Positions 9,001 to 14,997 are shown, counted from the stretch's first letter. The stretch is DNA of 41,609 nucleotides from Lachnospiraceae bacterium UBA4260 (GCA_002395235.1 DGWK01000036.1:3402-45010); one strand, 5' to 3'. Notes: generated by a model from the sequence alone, not told the origin. Numbers and translations: made by a program.

Positions 9001-11745
9001 CAGGCAACTAAGGAGTTCAGCGACTGGGGCAAGGCTGCAAGTTTCACTTTTGACCTGGCAGCCGTGACCGAAGGTGCACCGATGCCGGCGAACAAGGTGG
9101 CAACCGCAACCGAGAGCGCGAAGACCGCTGTATTCGGAAGCATTGAGTACGAGAAGACCGGTAAGTATGAGTACACGATCACAGAGCGCAACGACGGCGT
9201 GGACGGCGTGACATATGACACGAAGGCACACAAGGTAGTTGTCAATGTGACCAAGGATGCCGACAACAAGATGACCGCAAAGGCCACTTATGACGGCAAA
9301 GACAACCTGATCATCACGAACACCTTCACAGCAGCGAAGGCTCACTTCGAGACGACCAAGGAATTCAACGACTGGGGCAAGGCAGAGAGCTTCACATTCG
9401 ATCTGGCGGCAGTGACCGAGGGCGCACCGATGCCTGCAGAGACATCGGCGACAGCGACCAAGGGCAAAGCGGCAGTCTTCGGAGACATGGAGTTTGACAA
9501 GGCCGGAACCTATGAGTACACGATCACCGAGCAGAATGGCGGAGCAGACGGCGTAAGCTATGACATCACTCCTCACAATGCGACGGTAGTTGTTACCAAG
9601 GACGCAGAGACGAACGAGCTCAGCGCTGAGGTGACATATGACGGAGAGAAGAGCCTGATCATCACGAACACCTTCACGGCAGTGCAAGCTCATGCGGAAG
9701 CGACCAAGGTACTTGAGGGCCGCGACTGGTTTGACGCCGACGAGTTCGAGTTCGAGATCGCGGCAGTGACCGAAGGCGCTCCGATGCCTGCGGAGAAGAC
9801 CGCAAAGGCGACGAAGGATGCCCAGACGGCCATCTTCGGAGACATGGAATTTGTAAAAGCCGGAACCTACGAGTACACGATCACTGAGAAGGACGGCGGA
9901 ATCAAGGGAATCACCTACGATACCGAGCCTCATAGTGTGACTGTCACAGTATCCAAGGCTGAAGACGCAACGAATAAGCTCACAGCAGTTGTTACCTATG
10001 ACGGTAAGGACAAGCTGGAGATCACAAACAAGTATGCATCCGAGGGAAGCGTTGTCCTCAAAGTGAAGAAAGCGCTTAACGGCAGGCCTCTCGAGGATAA
10101 GCAGTTTACATTCGAGCTGTATGATGAGAACGGTCAGCCTCTGCAGACAGCAACGAATGATGTGAACGGAATCGTAGAGTTTGCTCCGATCGGTTACACG
10201 AATGCGGACATTACCAGCTGGGATGCTCAGGCCGGCACCGGAAACGGAACCAAGAAGTACACGGTTAAGGAGACCATTGAGACGAAAGCAGGATATACAT
10301 TCGATGAGACCGAACTGGAGATCACTGTCACACTGACAGACAACGGAGACGGGACTATCGTGGCAGTGGCAGCACCTGAACTTGAAGACCTTGTCCTTAC
10401 AAACGGATACAAGGCTGAGGGTGAGATCGTACTGAATGCACAGAAGAAGTTCATCAGTGCGAATGAGCTCAAGGAAGGCATGTTCACATTCGAACTCAAG
10501 GATGCGGAAGGAACCGTGATTGATTCCAAGACCAATGCGGCGGACGGAAGCGTGACCTTCGACGCGATCAAGTACACGCAGGATGACATCTATAAAGATA
10601 AGCAAACCGGCGAATACAAGGGCGCAGGCACGAAGACGTTCACCTACACCATTAACGAAGTGATTCCTGAGGGAGCAAAGGACAACGGAGACGGAACCTA
10701 TGATTACCAGGGATACACCTACGATGGAACGATCTACACAGTAGCCGTAGTCCTCACAGACAACGGAGACGGAACAATCAGCGCAGTCGATGCGGCAGAT
10801 GCGGAGAAGGCGAAAGCCGACGAAGCAGAAGAGGCAGGCGAAGCAGGTACAGGCGAAGCAGGAGCAGAGAAAGCAGCAGAGACTGAGAGCAGATATGTAT
10901 TCACGAATGCCTACGCAGCGGCAGGAACCCTGAAGCTGGATGCTGAGAAGCAGTTCAAGAACGGAACGCTTAAGGGCGGCGAGTTCACATTCGAACTTAA
11001 GGATGCGGACGGAAACGTCATGCAGAGCAAGACGAATGACGCGGCCGGAAACGTATCGTTTGACCTGATCACTTATCAGCTGGCGGATGTCGCGAACGCA
11101 CCTTTCACCTACACAGTAAGTGAAGTACCCGGAAGCCGTACGGATGTCAAGTTTGACGAGACTGTCTACACAGTAACAGTCGAGCTGGCAGACAACGGAG
11201 ACGGAACACTTAAGGTGACCAAGAAGATCGACAACGGCGGCGCGCTGAAGTTCGTCAACGAGCAGATGAACGTCGAGACATCGATCACGATCAGCGGTGT
11301 GAAGGTACTCAAGGGCAAAGACCTGAAGGCCGGCCAGTTCAAGTTCGTCATGGTGGATGAGAACGGCAAGTGGGTCGATTCGGCAGAGAACGATGCAGAC
11401 GGAAACTTCACATTCGGCACGATCACTTACAAGCTGAGTGACCTGGGCGGTGAGAAGAAGAAAGTCTTCACGTACGGCATCTCTGAGGTCAAGGGCAGCG
11501 ACAGAGGTATCATTTACGACGAGAAGGTCTACACGGTAGTTGTGACCGTTACCAATAACGGAGACGGAACAATGACCGCTACGGCTGACAAGTCCAGAGA
11601 GGATATCAAGTTCGTTAACACGACGAGAGACAAGACCGGAGACGAGGCTCCTCTGGGAGTACTGTTCGGTGGTCTCGGATTCGGAGCGATCGGACTTGCG
11701 GTGCTTCTTGAAGACCGCAGGAGAAGAAACAGGTCAAAAGAGTAA
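1..11745 (+). CDS. Giant repetitive cell-wall-anchored surface protein (FctA/Cna_B-type repeats), 5' end outside window
   Basis: The reading frame is open from base 1, so the signal peptide and true start lie upstream; at least 3914 residues remain. Visible order: a mosaic region of no recognised family (to about 2680); a segment with a GLFLAPNA-type ending like choice-of-anchor A domains (2680-2870); two FctA/Spy0128-like domains (2887-3700); Cna_B-like domains with LPKY/LPVF turns (3706-4260 and 4705-5000) separated by an unrecognised insert (4261-4700); 14 tandem FctA-like units (5008-10041); four larger FctA-like domains (10042-10416, 10417-10920, 10921-11271, 11272-11631); then KTGD, a hydrophobic stretch and a basic tail. 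In this family a Lys near the domain start (ATK, VKK) bonds to an Asn near its end (ITNTY) with a central Glu (TITE) assisting; all three are visible in nearly every unit. The inferred role is a long, isopeptide-stabilised adhesin or stalk. The anchor lacks the usual Pro before K. No partner gene is adjacent. Confidence 0.9.
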   Translation, partial: SLKAFSTKETLTIDMVNGDQFVVDVTDAQDGVYEYKIEESAGNAIELGSEYESNWYLLSTLTTADGAKYYYVTPVSLNGSTSINGSINSFYNTADINNITHVQIGNESAAPSWAGVTSHTYQSGDSVTSELIHVSNAADNYYKIVNGDNNNREAFGNESVLCKYEITSTDSEGVGSIKLGTLPDLKLQTVFKDSSGEVISGSLPSDYKLLIKMVRDGNTYYALQPVDASKNPSDPSEPLKFYKYTEQWGQGKIGTDPYYYSGNGSETISTQVVTGADSLTADLILHRVPGAVFYNENTIGGTQGSDLTKDLFSTSSEINKTGDANLMTTTFEKQKDDGVDHEINVNFYKEHKPNVSDAEPKTGNNLNTAENAYFFRVRLYNEGKLVAYKIVPVTTAEAGMANSTGKFTHTIAANEEFQLVDDKGIDITNGKLHYDPTVYTSDVRLYQANTPGQIPANLQEVSAKGTDTLNGLDFWYNNYSENKDGDTITKTQTDLGLYGAYKKKYQVQIVIDPSAAPTRADGIQLSVEAAHQTTNVDKLALSDITASVPYRTETTEDGKKIITYLIEDQTTNPATFNWTTHPNNNTITGNETFTLLLKQNGKDITNGYPVTIGNKYYSVSYDTGIVDGRNRFIDDTTDITTITHFINLTEAEYDDAIDPYDVLGEGAEYGIIADEYERKDHTETNFAVNKYFENTGAGIDLAANGGESEAMPYYIGEYNHIKFTGNTKVNPDIYTPSNRSSSYVHSKDNSDEAEDHIHQDGTGYDVTVIPTSKSDVNTYVNGLIQKLSSSSSTYAGKTTFKAPAGTVLDTTAFPDNVTIYVDATDLDIGQTGWEIKKLEGQSIVINKPGAAVDISKEYVSVYKKSEDGSLVPVIERMDSNTGGNGGDAQHNADVENYILNHIVINAYEATSVKFTNGPAGLFLAPNADFEEVNGSGTGWVATGKKFTQTGAEWHFFRTQRKYKAEGDFTLSGTKRIKQGETVKDLSEFSNLTFTFEVYECNENGDIAQGTKAIETVTADKTTGVFEFSKFKLEVPDKATETHYYVIKEKVEASQDGVTYDAKPVYVKVVATADGTVLNLAISTRASKEAEWSVPIEPKTSEEKKIYEIGNFDNTYEDQKGSLKIKKAVTENGAAPTSDVAKQALATTYEFTIYTDEDCTTPYKVDGQDQTVEITISADCADVTAEVTNLPVGDYWIKETDPANGSRPVTNKVKITVEADKVGDAAPVAEFTNNYETVSAQVKKVWEGSNNLPPSLSVTLYADDDATDHAVTLTANNDWTSEVISGLPKYKTTADGALVLDEQGNPVAIGYHWVEGSVPSGFFLTNAVDSDITNGKLTTLTNTYQEFSLTTSYIGTKTWKGASKPDSLTVELYANGRKTSHTPEWTNKETNVWTYEFKNLPVFDADGNAIKYTAVETLTGSYSQVTEETTSEETSYVQGTPDSESVKPCSDIHITLNAHTDLGYSIIKLTGNEGFVIWTHRVPTSSELNQINSEGANEFGDFIHKKKLYYSGVGHIDTPAGTIDVSFSETTKKLDVEFGGSSTWAWLVYGNFAGAQYNPGTTKFVNQFEDTFVEVDKQWLNPDGTAADWPEGVSVTVKLTADGTEVAGKTAVLDADHTSYKFENLPKYHENGTTQINYSVEEVKIAGYTSTVGDLTEERTITITNRKENVKKTLEATKSFNDWGKAESFTFELRPVNNAPMPEGTEEGVKTATATSEQVSASFGEITYEAAGTYVYTIKEVNDGIPGITYDTSEHRVVVTVSKVGTSEKLTADVKYDGASSLTIINKYASAKATLQAEKSFNDWGKAESFTFELRAKDGAPMPAGTEEGVKTATATSTNKTAVFGEIEYKAAGTYEYTITEVNDGVDGVSYDTTDHNVVVTVAKEGDNLVVDVKYDNKESLTITNTYTSVKKSIEVTKDFEDWGKATEFKFDLEAVTEDAPMPEGTVDGVKTATATQSDNPVSFGDITFEKAGTYEYTITEQNGGVDGVTYDTTAHSVTVTVNKAEDDTNALTAEVKYGESDSLTITNTFTAVQEELEATKEFNDWGKATSFTFELTALSASTPDGRSISPVPVPNGMTATATVDEPIASFGKINYEKAGTYTYKITEQNGGVDGVSYDTTPHTAVVTVSKDPETNALTASVEYDDGEESLIITNTYESAKATIEATKNFDSWGKATEFTFKLAAVSEGAPMPKDEEGNVVTEAIATESARLASFGEIEYEKAGVYEYTITEQNGGADGVTYDTTPHKVVVTVSKANDATNKLTAVVKYDDADSLTITNTYTSTKAELEATKKLDDWETADSFTFTLEAQGDAPMPADAEDGKKSVDVTEDVPLAKFGEITYEKAGVYEYTITEEKGDADGVTYDTTAHAAVVTVAKDPETNALSATVKYDGEDTLIITNTYASSNVELQATKNFADWGKADSFTFTLKPVSKDAPMPEGTNEAGEKTATATQAVTTARFGKIEYKKAGVYEYTITETDDGKDGVTYDTTPHKVVVTVTKDADNKLVAVAKYDDKDSLIITNTYEAAKASLEATKSFADWGKADSFTFDLEAVGDAPMPAGGKKSGIATMNAPVVNFGEITFEKAGEYNYTITEQNGGADGVTYDTTPHNVVVTVTKGEGNKLSAEVKYDDKDSLTITNTYAATKATIEATKEFEDWGKATEFKFDLAAVTEGAPMPSKTTASATEENPLASFGEIEYEKAGTYEYTITEQNGGADGVTYDTTAHKVKVVVTKANDATNKLTAAVTYDGADSLTITNTYEATKATLEATKDFADWGKATEFTFDLAAVTTGAPMPAKTSATATEQTPLASFGEITFEKAGTYEYTITEVNDGVDGVSYDTTAHRAVVTVSKAQGTNKLSASVKYDGKDSLIITNTFTAAEATLEATKSFNDWGKAESFTFDLAAVTEGAPMPEDTEAVATKENVNAVFGKVVYDKAGTYEYTITERNDGVDGVTYDTTAHKVKVEVTKEDDATNALTAKVTYDGADTLIVTNTYASTSVTLQATKEFSDWGKAASFTFDLAAVTEGAPMPANKVATATESAKTAVFGSIEYEKTGKYEYTITERNDGVDGVTYDTKAHKVVVNVTKDADNKMTAKATYDGKDNLIITNTFTAAKAHFETTKEFNDWGKAESFTFDLAAVTEGAPMPAETSATATKGKAAVFGDMEFDKAGTYEYTITEQNGGADGVSYDITPHNATVVVTKDAETNELSAEVTYDGEKSLIITNTFTAVQAHAEATKVLEGRDWFDADEFEFEIAAVTEGAPMPAEKTAKATKDAQTAIFGDMEFVKAGTYEYTITEKDGGIKGITYDTEPHSVTVTVSKAEDATNKLTAVVTYDGKDKLEITNKYASEGSVVLKVKKALNGRPLEDKQFTFELYDENGQPLQTATNDVNGIVEFAPIGYTNADITSWDAQAGTGNGTKKYTVKETIETKAGYTFDETELEITVTLTDNGDGTIVAVAAPELEDLVLTNGYKAEGEIVLNAQKKFISANELKEGMFTFELKDAEGTVIDSKTNAADGSVTFDAIKYTQDDIYKDKQTGEYKGAGTKTFTYTINEVIPEGAKDNGDGTYDYQGYTYDGTIYTVAVVLTDNGDGTISAVDAADAEKAKADEAEEAGEAGTGEAGAEKAAETESRYVFTNAYAAAGTLKLDAEKQFKNGTLKGGEFTFELKDADGNVMQSKTNDAAGNVSFDLITYQLADVANAPFTYTVSEVPGSRTDVKFDETVYTVTVELADNGDGTLKVTKKIDNGGALKFVNEQMNVETSITISGVKVLKGKDLKAGQFKFVMVDENGKWVDSAENDADGNFTFGTITYKLSDLGGEKKKVFTYGISEVKGSDRGIIYDEKVYTVVVTVTNNGDGTMTATADKSREDIKFVNTTRDKTGDEAPLGVLFGGLGFGAIGLAVLLEDRRRRNRSKE
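5008..10041 (+). repeat. 14 tandem ~360-bp coding repeats inside the surface protein
   Basis: Fourteen consecutive units of about 120 residues, each with the landmarks DWGKA, a Pro-rich APMP turn, FGEI, AGTYEYTITE, GVTYDTT and SLTITNTY. Units 9-13 are closest to one another even at synonymous positions, for example in the stretch encoding LAAVTEGAPMP. Units 1-8 are more varied; unit 4 carries a longer loop (6172-6235) and unit 14 replaces DWGKA with a GRDWFDA variant. Such arrays usually change copy number by recombination, so the count may differ between strains and may be collapsed in a short-read assembly. Confidence 0.95.
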
Positions 11746-11792
11746 TAACAGACGCCGGGTCTGAAAAGGCCTGACGGAAGGATGATTCAAAC

Positions 11793-11825
11793 AGGAAGCT
11801 GCCGCAAATCATGCGGCAGCTTCCT
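11793..11825 (+). terminator. Perfect 14-bp hairpin downstream of the surface protein gene
   Basis: The arms AGGAAGCTGCCGCA and TGCGGCAGCTTCCT are perfect complements around a 5-base loop, 47 bases after the stop codon. The tract that follows (GCTTGTCT) is only partly T-rich, so termination may be imperfect or the hairpin may protect the 3' end. Confidence 0.65.
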
Positions 11826-11918
11826 GCTTGTCTGCAGAGAAGAGTAAGAAGACGGGGACTTTGATAAAAAATCGGCAAAATGTCAAAAATGACCGAAACT
11901 TTGTCAAATAATTATCTA

Positions 11919-11948
11919 TTGAGAATCGGGGGAGGGTGGTAGTATACA
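11919..11948 (+). promoter_or_regulatory. Possible sigma-A-type promoter in the gap after the surface protein
   Basis: TTGAGA at 11919 and TATACA at 11943 are separated by 18 bases. No gene start follows until 12271, and a strong terminator lies at 12014, so this would drive only a transcript of about 90-100 bases. The match is moderate and other readings are possible. Confidence 0.3.
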
Positions 11949-12013
11949 TCATGTAAGCAATACAAAGCTTCATTCATAAATTACCCCCCTAAATATTAAA
12001 CATCCCCTATGGA

Positions 12014-12044
12014 GAAAACCGGCTGACACTGGCAGCCGGTTTTC
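12014..12044. terminator. 12-bp hairpin with A-tract and T-tract (bidirectional terminator)
   Basis: GAAAACCGGCTG pairs perfectly with CAGCCGGTTTTC around a 7-base loop. A-rich and T-rich ends sit on the two sides, the usual form of an intrinsic terminator that can work in either direction. It closes the stretch that starts after the surface protein gene. Confidence 0.75.
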
Positions 12045-12055
12045 TTCATTTATAG

Positions 12056-12216
12056 TAATTATTCAGCACCCCGGAAAAAAGATCAAAATAAGGTCCGGGG
12101 AGCTTGCTCACCGGAACGTTTTTGATCTTTTTTCCGGGGCGGACAAGGCGCGGAGCGCCTCTGGACGCCACAGTCCCGAATGCGAAGCATTTGGGACGTG
12201 GGGTGCTGAATAGTTA
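12056..12216. repeat. 161-bp palindromic non-coding element (MITE- or REP-like), copy 1
   Basis: 17-base terminal inverted repeats (TAATTATTCAGCACCCC at the left, with one mismatch on the right) enclose a perfect 20-base inverted repeat (12069-12088 with 12120-12139), a short AGGCGC/GCGCCT hairpin and a GTCCCGAATGC/GCATTTGGGAC hairpin at 12173-12197. No protein is encoded. A partial second copy of the right end lies at 35382-35417, which shows that it is a dispersed element rather than a gene-specific regulatory site. Together with the two hairpins upstream it accounts for most of the 525-base gap before the next gene. Confidence 0.8.
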
Positions 12217-12270
12217 CATTTATGGTAAAATAAATAATGTATGTGTAAAAATACCTGGGGGGTGAACGCA

Positions 12271-13587
12271 ATGAAGTATTTGGACAGGCGCGCCGGCAAT
12301 TTTACGACGTTCAGAAAGCTGAGACACTCTCTGCTGGATCTGAAAGATGACTATGATCTGGAGAGAAAAGATTTTGCGGTGCTTGATGTGCTTATCAGTG
12401 ACTACAAGAACTATGTCGATTCCTATGGAACGCAGTTCTGTCTCAGTTTGATAGACCGAATTGCGCTGGGAATGGAAGAAGGAGGGCTGGACCCGGAGAA
12501 ATCCTGCATGGTCGGCAAGGACCTGCTCATGTCGCTGTGCCCGTTTGAGGACCGGAAAGTGCTCCGGGATTTTGAGGAGAGGGTGATCACCGCGGTCGGA
12601 AAGATCAATGAGATCGAAGGGGTGCCCTGCAGGCCGGATGTCAAAGTCACAGTAAAGGCCTATTCAGAGATGAGCTATATGGAACGGCTCATGCTGCTGT
12701 CTCACCACCGGGCGAGAGGAAACGGGAATTTCAGTATCGAAGAGATGCAGCTCTGCATGCAGGAATTCAGGAAGTTCTTCCAGGTGGTGCGCCTCGTCAA
12801 TCCTTCCGAGATGAGGGAGATCTTCTTTGACGCGCAGGGGCATGTGCAGAGCTCCAAGCATAACTGCTATGAGGTGTGGCGCAGGGACGGACGCTGTGAG
12901 AACTGCACGTCTGCCAGGTCCTGCACGCAGAAGAGGAGCTTTGTGAAATTTGAGTTCATCGAGGACGACATGTTCTTCATCATCTCGCAGTCGGTGATCG
13001 TGGACGGGAAGACCTTTGTTCTGGAGCTTGTGAGAAATGTCAGCGCCTCCATGGATGAAGGAATGATGGAGAGAATCTTCGGCAACGAAGAGTTTATGGA
13101 GAAAGTGGCGCGGGCCAACCGCACGCAGTATCGGGATGAACTGACGGGACTTCGCAACCGCGAGTATTACGCTGAACAGGCTGCAGGGCTGAGCGTGGTG
13201 GCGGTCGCTGTTTTGAAACTGGATAATCTGGAAGAGATCCGGGAGATTTACGGCGAAGAGACGGCCCGCAAATCGCTGAAAGCATTTGCGGAGCAGGTCT
13301 CCTCAGAGGCGCCCACCAATGCCGAAGTGCTCCGCTACGATGAGGATGAGCTGATGCTGATGATGGATTATGTCAGCTACGCGGACTTCTATCAGCTGCT
13401 CTCTGATGTTCAGGGTAAGCTTCGGTGGGCGGCCGAGGACGTTCATAGCGGCCTGGAGTTGAATGTCTCCATCAGCGGCGTCTATGGCTACGGAATTGCC
13501 AGGGAACTGGCGGTGAACGCGCTGAAGACCATGCATGTCATGGAAGATTCCGAGGAGAACCTGGTCGTGAAGCATGAGGAAGACTGA
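12271..13587 (+). CDS. Degenerate GGDEF-domain protein with a PAS-like Cys-rich middle domain
   Basis: 438 residues from ATG 12271, chosen for the G-rich ribosome site at 12257-12264. No signal peptide is seen, so it is probably cytoplasmic. The C-terminal third has the conserved opening of GGDEF domains (RDELTGLRNREYY, residues about 286-298), but the catalytic GGDEF/GGEEF position reads RYDEDEL (about residue 354), so diguanylate cyclase activity is unlikely. The middle contains a Cys cluster (CYEVW then CENCTSARSC, residues about 198-218) followed by a segment ending in LELVRNVS, which resembles PAS domains that precede GGDEF domains in clostridia. The N-terminal 150 residues may be a second eroded GGDEF-like fold, but this is uncertain. 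It is a single gene with no operon partner. It may act as a nucleotide- or redox-responsive sensor. Confidence 0.7.
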   Translation: MKYLDRRAGNFTTFRKLRHSLLDLKDDYDLERKDFAVLDVLISDYKNYVDSYGTQFCLSLIDRIALGMEEGGLDPEKSCMVGKDLLMSLCPFEDRKVLRDFEERVITAVGKINEIEGVPCRPDVKVTVKAYSEMSYMERLMLLSHHRARGNGNFSIEEMQLCMQEFRKFFQVVRLVNPSEMREIFFDAQGHVQSSKHNCYEVWRRDGRCENCTSARSCTQKRSFVKFEFIEDDMFFIISQSVIVDGKTFVLELVRNVSASMDEGMMERIFGNEEFMEKVARANRTQYRDELTGLRNREYYAEQAAGLSVVAVAVLKLDNLEEIREIYGEETARKSLKAFAEQVSSEAPTNAEVLRYDEDELMLMMDYVSYADFYQLLSDVQGKLRWAAEDVHSGLELNVSISGVYGYGIARELAVNALKTMHVMEDSEENLVVKHEED

Positions 13588-13616
13588 CCTCAGTGTGCAC
13601 GTGCGCGGGCAAGAAG

Positions 13617-13644
13617 AAACGGCTTTGGGCGGCCTCAGCCGTTT
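13617..13644. terminator. Hairpin between convergent genes
   Basis: AAACGGCT and AGCCGTTT form an 8-bp stem with a 12-base loop between the stop codons of the two convergent genes; it overlaps the last codons of the minus-strand gene. A-rich sequence lies on its left, giving a T-tract for the minus-strand transcript. Confidence 0.45.
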
Positions 13645-14168
13645 GTGATCCGGATCTGGCAGGAACGCATGGTCTCGAGGGCGGCCTCGTGCTTAGCGGG
13701 CGTTACGCCGGCGCAGCAGGAAGCGTCGCAGGAGATAGGGGTCTCGGGCAGTGTCGCCTTGATCAGCAGTGCGTTGGAGACGACGCAGATGTCCGTGCAC
13801 AGTCCGATCAGCTCAATCTCAATTCCCTCTTCTTCCCGGTTTTCCAGGATTTTCATGAGCTCTGCCAGCCTGGTGCTGCCGAAAGTGGGCTTATCGACAA
13901 TGTGATCAGGGAAGATCAGCTCCGCGATATCGGGGCGGATCTCCCAGCCCTTCGTCCCGCGGATGCAGTGGGGGACCGGAAGATTTCGTCCTTCCTGCGT
14001 CTCCATGTAGAAGTCCGTGTGGGTATCGCGCGTCGCGAAGACATTTTCCTTGGGATAGGAGCGGATCTTGGCCTTAACATTCTCGACGATGGCGACTGCC
14101 TCGGGCGTTCCGAGGGCGCCGTCGATAAAATCGTTCTGCATATCGATCACGAGCAGTATTTTCTTCAT
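13635..14168 (-). CDS. Cysteine hydrolase of the isochorismatase/nicotinamidase family
   Basis: 177 residues. The ATG at 14168 is chosen because GGAGGT lies 4-5 bases ahead of it; an upstream in-frame ATG at 14180 would overlap that site. The expected catalytic triad is visible: D9 in VIDMQNDF, K93 in VDKPTFGST and C128 in GLCTDICVV. Metal-site-like D48 and H50 (RDTH) and H67 (PVPHC, followed by GTKGW) match nicotinamidases such as PncA more than other isochorismatase-family members, so conversion of nicotinamide to nicotinate in NAD salvage is the best guess. One of the usual metal His positions (about residue 57) is not a His. It is cytoplasmic and transcribed alone. The substrate cannot be fixed from sequence alone. 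Confidence 0.8.
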   Translation of the reverse strand: MKKILLVIDMQNDFIDGALGTPEAVAIVENVKAKIRSYPKENVFATRDTHTDFYMETQEGRNLPVPHCIRGTKGWEIRPDIAELIFPDHIVDKPTFGSTRLAELMKILENREEEGIEIELIGLCTDICVVSNALLIKATLPETPISCDASCCAGVTPAKHEAALETMRSCQIRITNG

Positions 14169-14231
14169 AATTACCTCCATCTGCTGTGGTGATGCCCGCA
14201 GGTGAGCCGCGGGATCAGGTTTTCTGTGACA

Positions 14232-14240
14232 ATCATAACA
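14232..14240 (-). promoter_or_regulatory. Extended -10 promoter for the nicotinamidase-like gene
   Basis: On the minus strand the sequence reads TGTTATGAT (TG-N-TATGAT), about 65 bases ahead of the ATG at 14168. No good -35 box is visible. Confidence 0.35.
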
Positions 14241-14273
14241 TATAGCGACGGGCGGAAAGGCAGTAAATTACAA

Positions 14274-14948
14274 ATGACTGATAAGAATTCGGGCGGAAAG
14301 CGGACGCTCCGTCAAAATATACAGCAGTTCAAGGACTACTATCTGGGCGGGACGCTCGCAGTACTGGCTGTCGCAGCTCTGATCATCTACATGGTCTCGC
14401 GCTTTCTGGCGCCTGAAGAAAAGGCGGATCTTACAGTGGCGATTTTTGACACAGATCTGTCCGAAGATGCGCGGAAGGAAATGGAAGAAGCTGTGCGAGA
14501 GGCGGCCGGCCTTCCGCAGGACGCCGTGATCGCGATCGATTCCAGCTATGTCTCCTCAAATACGAATGAGTACACGAGGCTCAGCCTCCTGTCGTCAAAC
14601 GGACAGGTGGACGCAGTCATAGCAGGGAGAGAGGCCTTTGCCGAACTTGCGGGATTCGGTTATTTCAAAGACCTCTCTCGATTCCTTCCCAAAGATATGC
14701 AATCTGAATATGCAGGGCAGATCGCCGCTTTCGCATATGAATCAGAAGCGGTAGCTGAGGACGCGCAGCAAAACGGCGAGCTGGCGTCGGGGGAGTATCC
14801 CTTCGGCCTGTCGCTCGAAGGCAGCGCCTTGTGGGCCTCGATGACCGCCGCGAGCAGCGTCAAACCGGACGGACCGATCATAGGCGTCATTCTCGAGTCC
14901 GCGAATGACGATCATGTGCTCGGACTGCTGCGCGCCCTCATGAAATAG
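14274..14948 (+). CDS. Unrecognised single-pass membrane-anchored protein
   Basis: 224 residues from ATG 14274; a longer in-frame start at 14202 has no better ribosome site, and the GGAAAGG stretch near 14254 is a weak one for the chosen start. The sequence has a basic N-terminus, one membrane segment (about residues 24-45, LAVLAVAALIIYM core) and an external domain of about 180 residues. That domain begins DLTVAIFDTDLSED and later reads QVDAVIAGREAFAELAGFGYFKD. This pattern is faintly like a periplasmic-binding or ABC-permease-associated fold, but no family was recognised. It is divergent from the nicotinamidase-like gene and tail to tail with the lipoprotein at 15004. Its last residues (RALMK) are encoded by the first copy of a short DNA duplication. 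Confidence 0.7.
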   Translation: MTDKNSGGKRTLRQNIQQFKDYYLGGTLAVLAVAALIIYMVSRFLAPEEKADLTVAIFDTDLSEDARKEMEEAVREAAGLPQDAVIAIDSSYVSSNTNEYTRLSLLSSNGQVDAVIAGREAFAELAGFGYFKDLSRFLPKDMQSEYAGQIAAFAYESEAVAEDAQQNGELASGEYPFGLSLEGSALWASMTAASSVKPDGPIIGVILESANDDHVLGLLRALMK

Positions 14949-14997
14949 CGGTATCTGTCTTCATGAAACAGCAGTGCGCGCTCTCATGAAATGGCGG
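14929..14997. repeat. Short direct duplication spanning a stop codon
   Basis: A 23-base stretch at 14929-14951 recurs at 14975-14997 with two differences; a third, shorter TCATGAAA copy lies between them (14961). The first copy contains the end and stop codon of the membrane protein gene, the second lies in the short gap before the convergent lipoprotein gene. Confidence 0.8.

Noticed and set aside
5008..10041. The repeat array as an assembly error
   Set aside because: The units differ at many positions and keep a single open frame with all landmarks, so they are real, though the exact number could still be affected by assembly.
6385..10605. A 1406-codon open frame on the minus strand opposite the repeat array
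   Set aside because: It repeats with the same 360-base period as the plus-strand domains and is Cys/Arg/His-rich with no known fold. Stop-free antisense frames are expected where a GC-rich coding repeat has biased codons. It has no ribosome site that I can see.
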